From the NCBI GenBank assembly GCA_949752735.1, contig OX457036.1:15887433-15951432 (forward strand): DNA of 64,000 bases. The letters run 5' to 3'. The DNA is from Lumbricus terrestris (lineage: Eukaryota > Annelida > Clitellata > Crassiclitellata > Lumbricidae). This document shows positions 10,683 to 22,049 of the stretch, one piece after another. Positions within the stretch are counted from its first letter, which is position 1. Each line of letters opens with the position of its first letter. The notes beneath the pieces were generated by a model. That model saw only the letters and a list, made by a program, of their open reading frames with translations. It did no database searches and had not been told where the DNA came from. The position numbers and the translations under genes are program-made.

Positions 10683-10965
10683 GTTACTGCTAGCCCATAT
10701 GGCTCCAAGTTCTGGTGTCTGTGCGAAGAGGATGAGAAGAGGCTGCTGCATGGTGACAGAAATGAGCTGGCTCTATACGCAGAATACTGGGCATGCAGGA
10801 GCAGAGATAGAAGATCAGGAAGGAAAGGGCACAGGTGGATCTATTAGCGGAAGAAAGGGTAGTAGACAGGACCAGGAAACGAAGACCTGAACGTGGTTCG
10901 GCCATGTTAAAAGAACAGACTACCAACGGCTGCAGCCCTGTCCGACGGACACCTGGAGGGAAATA
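10683..10965 (+). mobile_element. Decayed LINE reverse transcriptase fragment
   Basis: Pieces in different frames read in the order of a LINE RT C-terminus: PYGSKFWCLCEEDEKRLL, then TEMSWL, then TWFGHVKRTDYQRLQ. These match the YGSETWCL / TEMRWLRRILG / WFGHVxRM signatures of RTE-like LINEs. At least two frameshifts separate them, so the copy is dead. Confidence 0.6.
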
Positions 10966-11094
10966 TAATATAATCAAATGTAGGCCTATAAATAATAATC
11001 AAAGACCTGGATGGATAACATAACGGAAAACCTGAGGGAAAAGAACATGGATAGGCCTACGAGAGAGGGTCACGCCACTATCACTACTTATAAT

Positions 11095-11235
11095 TACTAC
11101 CTCGGAATAATTTGCCTGCTTTCTACAAGTTGCTCAAGACCTATCTTTTTAGCTGTGGCTGGACTGGGAGCGCCTCTGAGTAGGCTTCTTGAAGGGGCGC
11201 TATATAAGTTTTCGGAATGAATGAATGAATGAACT
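11095..11235 (+). mobile_element. LINE 3' end with GGCGCTATATAA tail and (GAAT)n
   Basis: Encodes LPAFYKLLKTYLFSCGW followed by a stop, the LINE C-terminal LKTxLF motif. Then comes GGGAGCGCCTCTGAGTAGG, a CTTGAAGGGGCGCTATATAA block and GAATGAATGAATGAAT. Homologous to 54395-54572. Confidence 0.7.
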
Positions 11236-11239
11236 ATCA

Positions 11240-12526
11240 GAGACAGACAACTGTGGATACGTCATGTAAAGGCCTCATCGTTGACGCAAAAATGCTTGAT
11301 GGAAGAGAGAAAAGAAGAAGAAAGAAGAAGATAGGCCTACTTAGCTATAGGAGTGGCTAGTTGGTTGCAACTTGAAACCCTTCAGTCAGGTCCGCGTTAG
11401 ATTTCAGTCGCAATAAGTGACAATTGTGTTAAATTGCGTCGTTTTACCTAGATTGCAGGTAGCCTAAGTCACGTGTTCTACACCTGCAGTGGTTCGTGTC
11501 TCGATAATGACGGGCTGTAAATAAGGCGCTGCATAAATGAACACGCCTAACCACTTCCGCTTGTTTAACAACACACCGAAAGTTACGCCCTATGTAGGCT
11601 AAGTTGCACGTTATGTCCAGGTCTACGCAGCCTATGCATAATGCGTAACACGCAAGTAAGACACGCAAATAGACTAGCCTATAAAATATGCTCGTATACA
11701 GGTCTAATTGTGCTTCATTAACGAACTATATGCCCACTTTAAACACTAAAAGCCACCTTACAAATGCTTTCAAATGCACTCATATGTAAGCTTAGGCCTA
11801 ATTATTTTGGATTAGGCTACATCCATGACAGCAACTTCAAATTCACCTCGAGTCGAAGTTGCTAGAATGATGATAATAGCCTATTAATATCGAATTTCTA
11901 TCCAAGCGATTAAAAATGTAACCGTTCTAAGAAAAAACGAATGCAGGAAGTCAAGATCAATTGTTGGCAATATTTACGGTAGGCCTATATCGTTTTATTT
12001 AGACCTGGTCACTCATGGAAGTCATGGTCATTGGTCAGGTTTAGTATTTTTTCTGTGCCAGGCCAGAATCGGGAGGGAGCGTATCAATGAAGGTAGGCTA
12101 CCCGATTCAATCCTCGACCACGCGGGCGAAAGGCTGATGGCTTATCACTTATTAGCTAAGCTGTCACGACAACAAATTTACAAGACAATAATTGAAATCA
12201 ACGACAACGTTGGATGAATATAGAAACCGTTGATCACACTGCACACCTGCCTAACCCTATTTTAACGAGAATCCCGTTAATAGCGAATGCAGATGAAGTT
12301 GGTGAAAGCTCTTGGCGAACTTAATTAGTCGAGGTTTTAGATATCTAGTAGCGCTATAAGAATGTGTCACTCGGTGATTCCCAAACGTTTCTGGGATACC
12401 TTTAGGCTATCAACAGAAATTCTAACTCGTCCTAGGTCGAGTTTCGAATCATCCAATGATGTTCTCGTTGCAGAATAGCGCTACCAAAAGACGGCGCATG
12501 ATGCCTCGAAATCAAGTATCCAACCC
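11240..12526. other. 3' flank of the receptor gene; candidate poly(A) signal
   Basis: No domain-bearing frame on either strand. A minus-strand AATAAA occurs at 11999-11994, about 530 nt after the receptor stop, and could be its poly(A) signal, although this is only positional evidence. Near 11236-11330 a decayed LINE piece (RQLWIRHVKASS) may continue the 11095 fragment or be a separate one. Confidence 0.35.
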
Positions 12527-13070
12527 TCATGTATTATCGACCGACTTGTCGGCTACCACGTCTGGACCAGGACTACATAGATACGATGCGCTAAGCATCG
12601 CTTGAGTGTCCAACCCTCTCTCGTGAAACCTCTCCATTAATCCACTATCGTCGAACCCGTACGCCTCGTGACATTTCGGACTCTGCGCCTGGGTCGCGAA
12701 GGCATGCAGCAGCCTCGCGCGGTCCAGGCTGCCGCCGCAGGCCGCATCACCCTGCCCGCCGCTGCACTGCCCCGCGGCGGCCACATCACACGGACCGAAG
12801 ACATCGTCATGCCCCGGATGATCGTTGTTGACCCTACGCGCTGCATAGATCGGTTCGACGTAGCGACTCTCGTTGCGCTGCAGCTCGAAGAACTCCGAGT
12901 ACTGCCGACCGGAATTCGTACGAGTCACTTTCTCCTTGAAGCACATCGGAGTCCGCTCGCCGAACGACGGGTGATACAGACTAGTCGTTGCCATGGCCGT
13001 TGCCATGGTGCTGTTGCCCGAGTCACAGTCAGGTTTGCCCAGCGCCGACCGGACGAAATGCTTGCGCCAT
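12527..13070 (-). CDS. SUEL-CUB-sushi receptor, exon 6: cytoplasmic tail and stop
   Basis: Residues 394 (partial) to 574 of the predicted receptor. The acceptor TTGTTTTGTTGTAACTCGACAG leaves one base, completing the codon begun with AG in exon 5 (phase 2). The tail starts with basic juxtamembrane residues (RWRKHFVRSALGK), as expected on the cytoplasmic side of a type I protein. It carries Tyr-containing stretches (GRQYSEFFEL and SRYVEPIYAARR), possible phosphotyrosine sites. It ends SVDNT with TGA at 12529-12527. No kinase, death or ITAM domain is visible. The exon is more GC-rich than its surroundings. An alternative acceptor (CAACAG at 13010-13005) would keep the phase and shorten the tail by about 20 residues. 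The antisense open frame at 12668-13099 is a shadow. Confidence 0.75.
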
Positions 13071-13224
13071 CTGTCGAGTTACAACAAAACAAGAGTTGAG
13101 TCGACATTTTTATCTGTTAGTGATAAATTGATAAGTATTGCCATCTGTCGAGTAAACAGTAAATAAAAGTCAAGGAAGAATTCCATGGTTTGCGTTGGAG
13201 AGTCGCTTATTATTGTTGTTAACA

Positions 13225-13312
13225 TACTTTTTCGCTTGGTATGAGCGTCTCTAAGTAAGAATTCTACGGGGCGCTATATAAATTCTGATGGATTGATGAT
13301 TGATTAGTCTGT
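13225..13312 (+). mobile_element. LINE/SINE 3' tail fragment (GGCGCTATATAAAT family)
   Basis: TATGAGCGTCTCTAAGTAAG, then TTCTACGGGGCGCTATATAA and ATTGATGATTGATT. Only the tail is preserved, so LINE or SINE origin cannot be decided. Confidence 0.6.
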
Positions 13313-13740
13313 CATCGTTACTACTATTATTATTATTACTATTAGGCTACTACTATCATTAAGTGCCTAATTGCTACTTTATAGTTACTATCAATATTAT
13401 TGTTAATCTCATTTTTAGGCATATTATTGTTATTGCTGTTATTGATCTTATTATAAATAGGATCATTGTTATTCTCACTTGATCTATTATTATTATTACG
13501 ATCCGTAGACTGCCTGCCTCGGAAAGGAGTATTTCCTTACGAAACCCCTTTTAGTATTTATGTAAACATGTCATTGTGCATCCTCTGACGTTGTTGACTT
13601 GCGTCCCTGAGTTAAAATAGTCAAAATTATCGTTGATGTTTCAGTGCATTGAACTGGGTTCCTGTGGATTGCGCTCCACATGCAGAGACTGCGTTTGAAT
13701 ACGTCACCTGAGGGAATTCAGGTGCCAAGCAGACCAATGG

Positions 13741-14035
<295 letters not shown>

Positions 14036-15038
14036 GAGAGAGACAGACAGGTAGAGAGAGACGGAATGGAAGAGACAGACAAGGAGACCAGCTTCAAAGG
14101 CTGCAGAGAGAGCGGCAGAAGATGAATAAACAGGACGCGATAATTCTATAGACGCAGAATGTTGCGGATAATTGGCTGTCATCACTACAACTCTCATCAT
14201 AACCGCCCCCGACCGACGCCCCCTCATCAACGTCATCATCATCATCATCAGCAGCAGCAGCAGCACACCACGCAATCAGAACCATTGTTAGCATCATGGT
14301 TATGAATCTGATTATCTGAGTATCGTGGTTGTCATCACCGCCGTCGTCATCATCAGCGTATAGTTGCTCTACCTCTACGTACCTAAACCCTTCACCTGTA
14401 CGAAGTAATTAGGCAAATCCCTTAGAGATTATTATTATTCTCATATCCTGGAACTATTGATCTCCATTCCTCATCATTTTTCCCATACTCCTGACTCTAT
14501 TCTAACTTAGTCTCGTCTTCGTCTTCCTCGTGCTCCTTTTCACCTCTCATCCTCCTCCTCCTCCTCGTCCTCCTCCTCCTCATCATACATCTCCTTCTCT
14601 TCTAATTCTTCTCCTGTTTATAATTCTCGTGTTCCTCCTCCTCCTCTCAGTCTTCCTTTAATCTTGCTCTAACATCTCCCTCTTCCTCCTCGTTCACCTC
14701 CTCTTCCATGACCTTTACCTCATCATCTTCTCCATCTATTTCCCATGTCTTTGCTACTCCTCATCCTATTCTTCCCCTTCATCACGCAACCACTCCCTAT
14801 CGTTTTTTCCCAACTCCTTTTTACGTGGTCATGTATACATTGTACATGTGCGTTGTCCTCCTCTCCAGCATCCACCTCATCAACTTCAACCTTCCTTTCC
14901 ACTCCTTTGCCCATCCTTCCCCCCCCCGTCTTGACCCTTCCTTTCCCCGGCCTTTACCCTTTCTTTCCCCTCCTTTGTTCTTCCTTTCTCCCCGCCATTG
15001 CCCTTCCGTTCTTCCTCCCTCCTCTCTGTGTTTCTTAC
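14036..15038. other. Intron 5 sequence, pyrimidine-rich
   Basis: CATCAT/CAGCAG runs near 14225-14265, then CT- and CTC-rich DNA (14500-15030) leading to the exon 5 donor. No domain-bearing frame. Confidence 0.6.
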
Positions 15039-15126
15039 CTGCGAATGTGCAGTGCGCAGACCATAATGATTCCCACGTAGACGACGGTAACCATGGCAAC
15101 GCCCAATATGATGGCAATCGACATAC
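15039..15126 (-). CDS. SUEL-CUB-sushi receptor, exon 5: transmembrane helix
   Basis: An 88-nt exon, residues 365 (partial) to 394 (partial). The acceptor is CTGTTCTCTCTTTCCGTTCGATCAG, with an excellent pyrimidine tract. The donor is CGCAG|GTAAG. It enters in phase 1 and leaves in phase 2. The peptide MSIAIILGVAMVTVVYVGI continues IMVCALHIR, a single hydrophobic helix of about 23 residues (367-389). It is followed at once by positively charged residues from exon 6, which puts the C-terminal part in the cytoplasm. The small size, splice signals, phase and hydrophobicity all agree with one membrane-span exon. Confidence 0.85.
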
Positions 15127-15291
15127 CTGATCGAACGGAAAGAGAGAACAGAGACATATATGCAGCAAGACAGACACATCACTCACGAAACATACATGTA
15201 CATTATACATAAACGGATTTTATAGACATAAAATTTTATATACAGTATACCAAAATTCCAGGACATCACTCGTTTGGCTCTGCGATCTTTG

Positions 15292-15588
15292 CACGGCCGT
15301 TGCTATAGGGTGGTGTTTTGGGTGTTTTAACACCCCCCCCCCATGGAAAATGTGAAAAATAATAGAATGCATTACCGAGCACAATTATGTAAAAACCATG
15401 AAATAAAACCATGAAAACACTCCCCGAAATGGAAAAATGTAAAAAAAAACAGAATGCCGGATGACAAAAAAAGGGAAATTGGTGACTTTTTTGAAGATTT
15501 CGGCCCGACGACTAAAAAAGATCATCAGTTTTTCAGGAAGGGAAATTGACGAAACACCTCCCGAAATCAAATCCTTGCTACGGCCTTG
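15292..15588 (-). mobile_element. hAT-like MITE, CAAGGCCGTAGC family, copy 2 (297 bp)
   Basis: Reverse-oriented homologue of 10341-10635, with ends CACGGCCGTTGCTA and TTGCTACGGCCTTG. Perfect 8-bp duplication GATCTTTG (15284-15291 and 15589-15596). Contains the shared CGACGACTAAAAAAGATCAT motif. Sits in intron 4, about 165 bp upstream of exon 5. Confidence 0.88.
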
Positions 15589-15599
15589 GATCTTTGTCC

Positions 15600-17016
15600 G
15601 TACGAAAGACATGCCCCAACCACCCAATCTTCTCTTTCTGATGATACTTTCTATTATATCATTAGTGCTACGCGGCTACGGGAAAACAGAAAAATCTTAA
15701 ATAAATGTTTTTCTGAAGCCTGTTAATAAAAATGACTATAATGAACACAAATCTATCTTCATACAGCAATAAGTTCTCGTGTAAATGTCTTCGCATCGTA
15801 TGAAACGCTAATCCTTTCCCGCAGCAGAATTCCTCTGATCACTCGTTGCGACGCTGAACTAATTAGCCAAACGTCTCACCGGCATCTCAAGACTCGTCCT
15901 CGGCTTATTGAAGTCCTGGCGCCAGCCGAACAAGACGCGCGGGCATGTGCTTTCTATGGCAGCAGCTGCTGCGGCATCCACCCGCCTACGAATTAAGGTG
16001 TGAAGTTCCTGTTTAGTTTTTTGCTTGAAGCACTTATTACGTTGGCGAGTATCGTCGCTAATTGGTTAACGGGACAACGAGGAGACGAGGCGAGGCCGCG
16101 CGCGAAAGCCGGGTCTTTGTCGGCGGCTTTTTCAATACCGATACACGTGGCTTTAGAAGACGATAATATAAGAAACAGGTAGTAGTCCTAGAGGCAATAC
16201 CTGTGAAGCAGTCGTATTGTCGTCTTGTTACGTCTGCCGACGGGGCTCAGCTTTAAACTACTCAATTAGTCGGGTTGTCATGGTCACCGTTTGTGTGTGT
16301 GTGTGTTGTTGTGAGGCGGTTGCACTGACGCTGGATGAATGTTCTAAGTTTCTAACGAGAATTCATCGATGTCTGTCTTGTTTGCCTTGCGTATAGACTT
16401 TTGCTTTGTGATTCCAATTGCACGTCGTGTCAAGGAGACACGTGGAAATCCTTTTGTCTTTGACGCGTAAAATATATGGGTCAAGGGCAATGGATTCACA
16501 TTGTCTGAAGACCCATGGGTCTGCATTAAAACAAAGACCGAGCAAAGCTATAATGGCTACATATTTAAAACACACATTTAATTTACTTATTTATGTAAAA
16601 CTGTATGGCTACATATTTAAAACGCACATATATTTTGTTTATATTATATGTAAAATTGTATTATGTAAAATTTTTATATTTTAAATTATGACAACATGTT
16701 TAAATATGCCTAATTACATGTGTAGGTTTATAGGCCTACATTATGTGCACGTATTTGGATTAATTATATTATCAATCCCGATTAAATCATAATAATATCT
16801 TCTATTGTATTGTATTGCATTATATTATATTTCTTAAATTATATCTATCATATCACACATGGTATTTAATTTCATATTTACAATGTATAAGCTTAATTAT
16901 AGCCTTTTACATTATGCTGCGTTAAGTTATACTATGTCAGCCTTGTGGGGGGGGGGGAGATCAAAGACAAACGATGTTGCTCCCCTCCCTTCAAAAAATT
17001 CTGCATTCGCCTCTGA
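15600..17016. other. Intron 4 sequence
   Basis: A GC-rich patch at about 15900-16120 (several CGCG) is followed by AT-rich DNA with ATATTTAAAACACACAT repeats at 16560-16640 and a G homopolymer near 16948. No exon recognised. Confidence 0.45.
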
Positions 17017-17024
17017 CTAGGGCC

Positions 17025-17869
17025 CTAGGGTGACCATACGTCCCGGTTTTCCGGGACATGTCCCGGTTTTTTTGTGGTGCGTCCCGGTGTCCCGAAGACT
17101 TAGACAAAAGAGCCAAATTGTCCCGGTTTTTTACAAGAAGGAAACTTGGATCTTGAAAACATCGGTTTTAAGTAAATCACAGAACAAAGTGTAGATTGTA
17201 GGCCTTACCCTAAAAAAGTCATTGCGAAAGAGAAATCGTCAATTTATATGGAATATTATGATAATTACATCTTTAGTAGACTAGTGAGTTTAGTTAATAG
17301 ATTTAAATAATTATCAAGGTGTAACGAAATTTTCTGTAACAGAAGGCGCCGCCTTTGAAATTGTAGGCCACGATCCAAACGCTCATCACAGCACATATTA
17401 TATCATGCAGCAATTTCTTTCGGCAATTTAAAATGCTGTCATTGTAATTTAGAATTTTTTATCGGATGATAGGGGCACATTCCTTCAAAAAACCTTCCCT
17501 GCTCGCAGTTCCACGCCTTGGGGATCGTTCGCCGGATGCTTCTGTGCGCCTCAGAAAACCCTAAATCTTCTTATTGACTATAGATTGACTAGATTAGTAA
17601 CTGTGCACCGATTGAGAGAGTGTTCTAAGTTGTTCTCAATTATAAAAGAGTAGGCTACTGGCAGTAGCCTACTGCACCAAGTGCACAGACGACTAAGGCA
17701 GGTTGCAGACTTCTACGCAGAAGTCTATGTTCAGCATTAAATTGAACTGAGCCTATAAGACTAGACCTTCGATCGTAGGCCTATAGCCATGTAGTTAAGA
17801 AATTAGGCCTACAATTGATATTTTCCAAAAGTGTCCCGGTTGTTGATGGCCAGAAAATGGTCACCCTAG
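17025..17869. mobile_element. hAT-like element, CTAGGGTGACCAT ends (845 bp)
   Basis: Inverted ends CTAGGGTGACCAT and ATGGTCACCCTAG, with subterminal TCCCGGTTTT repeats on the left and TGTCCCGGTT on the right. Flanks ACTAGGGCC and ACTAGGCC differ by one base, consistent with an old 8-bp duplication. No transposase frame remains. Confidence 0.75.
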
Positions 17870-18083
17870 ACTAGGCCTATTTGCATATCTCAGTAGTTCG
17901 TTCATCTGGTAGCCTCATTAACAGCTTTCCTAACTATGCTTCTAGTTGTCTCTATACTTATATGAGCAATGTGATTTTCATCGGCTCCCTGTCTCCCAGC
18001 GTATCTCAGGTCGACCGAGTTGCTGCACTTGTTTGGCAACGCCTGTTTGGTTGCGCTACATCCTTCACCACGTTGACACATTT

Positions 18084-18111
18084 ATGCAAATTTATGCAAA
18101 TTTATGCAAAT
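18084..18111. promoter_or_regulatory. Three tandem octamer (ATGCAAAT) sites at 10-bp spacing
   Basis: ATGCAAAT occurs exactly at 18084-18091, 18094-18101 and 18104-18111. This is the consensus site of POU-domain (Oct) factors. The 10-bp period places the three sites on the same DNA face. It lies in intron 4 of the receptor gene. The motif is certain; regulatory function is inference, and a chance three-unit tandem duplication of TTTATGCAAA is the alternative. Confidence 0.5.
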
Positions 18112-18214
18112 GCTGCTGTAAATAGATCGAAATTGGTCGGACAGTAGATCATTAAATTTTCGTCAGCAGTGAGTATAGACCTAGAGTATCTCGCTGGAGG
18201 CCACAGTCAACAAA

Positions 18215-18640
18215 CAGTTTTAGGCAGACAGACATGCAAGACCACACTGGGAGAGATAGACAGAGGCAGACAGACGAATGGATGGACTGCAGACAAAGAG
18301 GAAGACATAATATAAGCAAAGAGACAGCCAGCCAGAGAAGAAGGGAGGCAGACAACAGATAGAAAAAAGACAATCATGTATGGTCTGCTTGTCTGTCTGT
18401 ATTTCAAGTTTTTAACCCGTCTGTCTGCCTGTTTGTCCGTATTCCTGCCTGCCTGTCTGTCTGCCTGCCTGTGAGCGCTGTCTGCTTGATTGCTTGTCTG
18501 TATAGCTGTCTGTAACTGAACGTCTATCTGCCTGTCTGTTAACCTGTCTGTCCGCCTGCCGACCTGTATGCCTGCCTGTTACTGTAGGCCTACCTGGGTG
18601 TCTGTCTGCATGCGTGTCTGTCTGTCTGTCTCTTTCCGGA
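18215..18640. repeat. GACA-rich block followed by inverted GTCT/CTGC-rich block
   Basis: 18215-18370 is rich in AGACAGA, while 18385-18640 is rich in GTCTGTCTGCCTG, its complement. The two halves could pair. Degenerate tetranucleotide repeat; the open frames are artefacts. Confidence 0.7.
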
Positions 18641-18885
18641 TTTTTCCTCGTCCGACCCATTTCCGTCAGCACCATATCGAAAGTCATCGTAACCATGGTA
18701 ACTTCACTAATTTGATTTCTTGTTTAGAAGCAGACGGCATCTACACACGGTATGGACGCTGTCTTCCCATCTCAATAGGGCCACGGGGGCCCTTCTGTGG
18801 CGATCACTAATGCAGGCTGTAGTCCTCACATGCACCATCTCTGCAGCCATTTAAAATCACAGCTCTTTGTAAATAAAGATATATT

Positions 18886-18991
18886 AAACTCCGCCACTGG
18901 TTGCACTATGCCTGTGCCAGTCCCAAGCCTGGGTAAAGGAGGAGGGCGTCGCTAATGGTCTTTGTTACCACACAGTGACGTTAAACTGCAA
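18886..18991 (+). repeat. Interspersed 106-bp 3'-end repeat, copy 1, with (AC)n tail
   Basis: AACTCCGCCACTGGTTGCAC through GTGACGTTAAACTGCA is about 93% identical to 43902-44007. Each copy runs into a different simple repeat, (AC)n here and (TAC)n there. That pattern suggests the 3' end of a non-LTR retrotransposon or SINE. Confidence 0.7.

Positions 18992-19040
<49 letters not shown>
18992..19040. repeat. (AC)n microsatellite
   Basis: About 22 CA dinucleotides directly after the 3'-end repeat. Confidence 0.95.
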
Positions 19041-19042
<2 letters not shown>

Positions 19043-19272
19043 AAAGACATATTCTGCATTATTCACAGGCGGTCACCGTCTAAGCTAGCGGTTTTCAGCC
19101 TTCCTATAGTGCTGCGACCTCTTCATAGTAATGATTTCTAAAGTTATGGAGAACCATATAATAGGCCCTACCAGTAAAACTGATTCATTCACACTCTTTC
19201 TTCCTAGCACTCTTCCCGCCTTAGTTTATTTTAAGTGGTCTTCAAATTCATAAACTTTATTAGTGCTTGTTA

Positions 19273-19471
19273 CAGGACTTTTTTAAACGTGCAGTTGTAC
19301 ACAAAATGTGCAGTTCTAAATGGATTTGTGCAGTTGGAGAAGCACTTATCTACAGTTAGAACTAGCAAAAAAGGTCGTTGTCATCCGATTGGAAGTAATT
19401 TACCATGGGGGATGGGAAAGGAAAGAAGGGGTTGTGCAGTTCTAAAAATTTCTTAAAAACAGCCGTGGAAG
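19273..19471 (-). mobile_element. hAT-like MITE, CAGGGCTGTTTT family, copy 2
   Basis: Starts CAGGACTTTTTTAAACGTGC and ends AAAAACAGCCGTGG. About 85% identical by eye to copy 1 at 1264-1456. GCTTGTTA at the left and CCTTGTTA at 19472-19479 are a likely 8-bp duplication with one mismatch. Confidence 0.72.
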
Positions 19472-19899
19472 CCTTGTTATCAATTATAGCTAAGCTTTAT
19501 ACCAAGAATATGTTTTGTAGTAAGCCGCAAAGTGCTTCGTTTAAAGAAGTAGGCTAGATTTCGAATTTACATTTCAAAACTAAAAGGGACGAAATATAAA
19601 TAGCTGCTGACATCTATCAAATGAATAATAGTGCAAACAAGACGTAAAACTTAATTTTAAGTCGCTCTATTGTGGCAGTTAGTGTAGAAATTATAACTGA
19701 CCTCACCTAATATTATTATTAAGTATTAAAGCAGTACGCTGACTTTGTTTTACACATAAATTTTCTGAAGGTTCCAGCCGACCACCTGCAAATTGTGAGG
19801 CGACACCTGCAGAAAGGGTCACAACCAACAGGTTGAGAGCTGCAGGTCTAATGATTCCGAGCAACTCCCTGCCACCCACTCAATTGCTCAGAGCCATCG

Positions 19900-19962
19900 A
19901 TGTTCTGTATCGTATTGTATTGTATCGCATTGTATTGTATATTGTATTGCATTGTATTGTAT
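19900..19962. repeat. (GTATT)n-like pentanucleotide repeat
   Basis: GTATTGTATTGTATC and GTATTGCATT units. Related by sequence to the larger array at 34735-35075. Confidence 0.8.
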
Positions 19963-20248
19963 AATGTTCCCTTACCAATATGTGGCAGACCAAGCAAATC
20001 CCTTAGTCCTTCGTCGTTCGTAGAATCCGAAGAAACTAAAACAGAGACAAAAGAATTTCATTATTCGTATACGGTCAGTAATTCTATATGCAGTTCAGTC
20101 AGTTCGTTTATCTTATTTATTGTTTATATTATGAGTTCGGTTACTTTAGTCGTTTTTGAATCCGGGTTTTGTTTATCAGTTTCAATGTCGGATATTAGTG
20201 ATCAGTGACTGTTAGGCAAACGCTAAGTCATTTATAAAGAGTCAGTCA

Positions 20249-20311
20249 CTCACTCAGCAAATCGTCGGTCAGTCAGTCAGTCAGTCGGTCGTTCGGTTGG
20301 TCGGTCGGTCG

Positions 20312-20344
<33 letters not shown>

Positions 20345-20545
20345 CCAGTCAGTCACTCAGTCAGTCAGTCAGTCAGTTAATCAGTCAATCAGCCATTTAG
20401 TAAGAACGTCAATCAGTCAGTCAGTCAGCTATTCGTTCTTTAATTCCATCAGTCAGTCAGTCAATCAGCCAGCCATTGCGTCATCTTGCTATTCCGCAAT
20501 GCATGTGACAAGCAAACCCTCCGTCAATCCACACATCCCTCAGTC
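20249..20545. repeat. (TCAG)n imperfect tetranucleotide array
   Basis: TCAGTCAGTCAG with frequent TCGG, CCAG and ATCAG variants, interrupted by unique spacers. Non-coding, intron 4. Confidence 0.85.
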
Positions 20546-20904
20546 AGTCAGTCATTCCGTCACACCGCCCACCAGCCAAGCATTGTGTGTGCAATAATTC
20601 ATTACTTAGCATCGTTGGCCAAAAAAATCAAAGCTACCAAAAGTTGATAAAGCAGTCGTTAGAAAATAGTTTGCTCTATAAATTGATTGTTGGCGACATA
20701 GACACAGCCATAAACCACCAACCATGCAACCATGCATACTCTTTTAGAGGTAATGTATATACAACAGCAGCATACATCATTACATCATCGTCGCTATAAT
20801 AGAGCCACTGCTGATGACGTTCAGCGTCTTTCTGAGGCATTTAAGACGCAGCATTAATATTCAGTTACGTACACACATGCAACCAAGCATGCATATACAA
20901 TATT

Positions 20905-21215
20905 ATACATATATATATATATATATATACATATACAGTAATAAAAAATTTATTATGCACATCCTGCATTCATGCATGCATGAACGCATACACACATGCA
21001 TACAAACATCTATGCATGCATTTATGTATATAATTATAGGACTAATAATTATATATATATAATACATACACTCAGACTGACATAATTATATGCTACACAC
21101 ATGTAAAACCAGACATTTTGTGACCTTTGAAATTATTACTCAAAAACTCTTGGCGCCAACTGAATGATGTGATCAGTAGATTAGTCAGTCGCATGCATAT
21201 ACATGTATGCATATG
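20905..21215. repeat. ATGC-rich low-complexity stretch with (AT)n runs
   Basis: Alternating CATGCATG and TATATATA runs. No coding frame of interest. Confidence 0.7.
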
Positions 21216-21262
21216 AACATTTATATAGCGCCTTACAATAACCTCACAACGAGTCTTAAAGT
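21216..21262 (-). mobile_element. LINE/SINE tail fragment (ATTTATATAGCGC orientation)
   Basis: ATTTATATAGCGCCTTACAA is the reverse complement of the GGCGCTATATAAAT tail. Only the tail is recognisable. Confidence 0.5.
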
Positions 21263-21589
21263 ACCAGTACCCGACGGCTAATATCAGACAGCGTTCTATA
21301 GGTATACCCTATCTTGGTGACTAGACATGTCTTTGAAGAGAGTGGCAGTCGCTTGCCCCTTAGGTCCAGCGGTGGACGGCCAACGCCCGAAGGATGCTGT
21401 CCCGCATCCCTCGGTGGTCCCGTAGCCATACGCAGCCTCCCTTGGAGCAGGTGGTAAACTAGGTTTATCGATGGACCACATCCGGGCAAAGGATCCGGGA
21501 AAAGGAGGCAGATGGTTCTTAACGATAAACGACGAGGGAAAAGGAGAGGCAGACGCACAGGGAAGGAAGGCATAGGGCATAGGCAGAGG

Positions 21590-21890
21590 GACATGGAGAC
21601 ATAGGCAGAGGGACATGGAGACATAGGCAGAGGAACATGGAGACATAGGCTGAGGGACATGGAGACATAGGCAGAGGGACATGGAGACATAGGCAGAGGG
21701 ACATGGAGACATAGGCAGAGGGACATGGAGACATAGGCAGAGGGACATGGAGACATATGCATAGAAACATGGAGACATAGGTTGAGGGACATGGAGACAT
21801 AGGCAGAGGGACATGGAGACATAGGCAGAGGGACATGGAGACATAGGCAGAGGGACATGGAGACATAGGCAGAGAGACATGGAGACATAC
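21590..21890. repeat. 22-bp minisatellite, about 13-14 copies
   Basis: Unit CATGGAGACATAGGCAGAGG+GA. Most copies are identical. Variant units (GTTGAGGG, TGCATAGAAA) mark two or three positions. Because 22 is not a multiple of 3, all frames repeat every 66 nt and give the long minus-strand open frames seen here, which I treat as artefacts. Confidence 0.95.
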
Positions 21891-22049
21891 ATGTATACAT
21901 GCGCTGAGGAGTATATAGTAATGTATAAATAGGGATGAAATGACGACGTGTGAAGTGCGAGATATGGAGAAGGTGAGAGAGAAAGATGAGGCAGAGGCAG
22001 AAGATAAAAAGGCAGATGAAATAACAGAAACACTGTCAATCTGTCTTAG

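Noticed and set aside
12668..13099. 143-codon plus-strand frame opposite exon 6
   Set aside because: Antisense shadow of a GC-rich coding exon; no domain.
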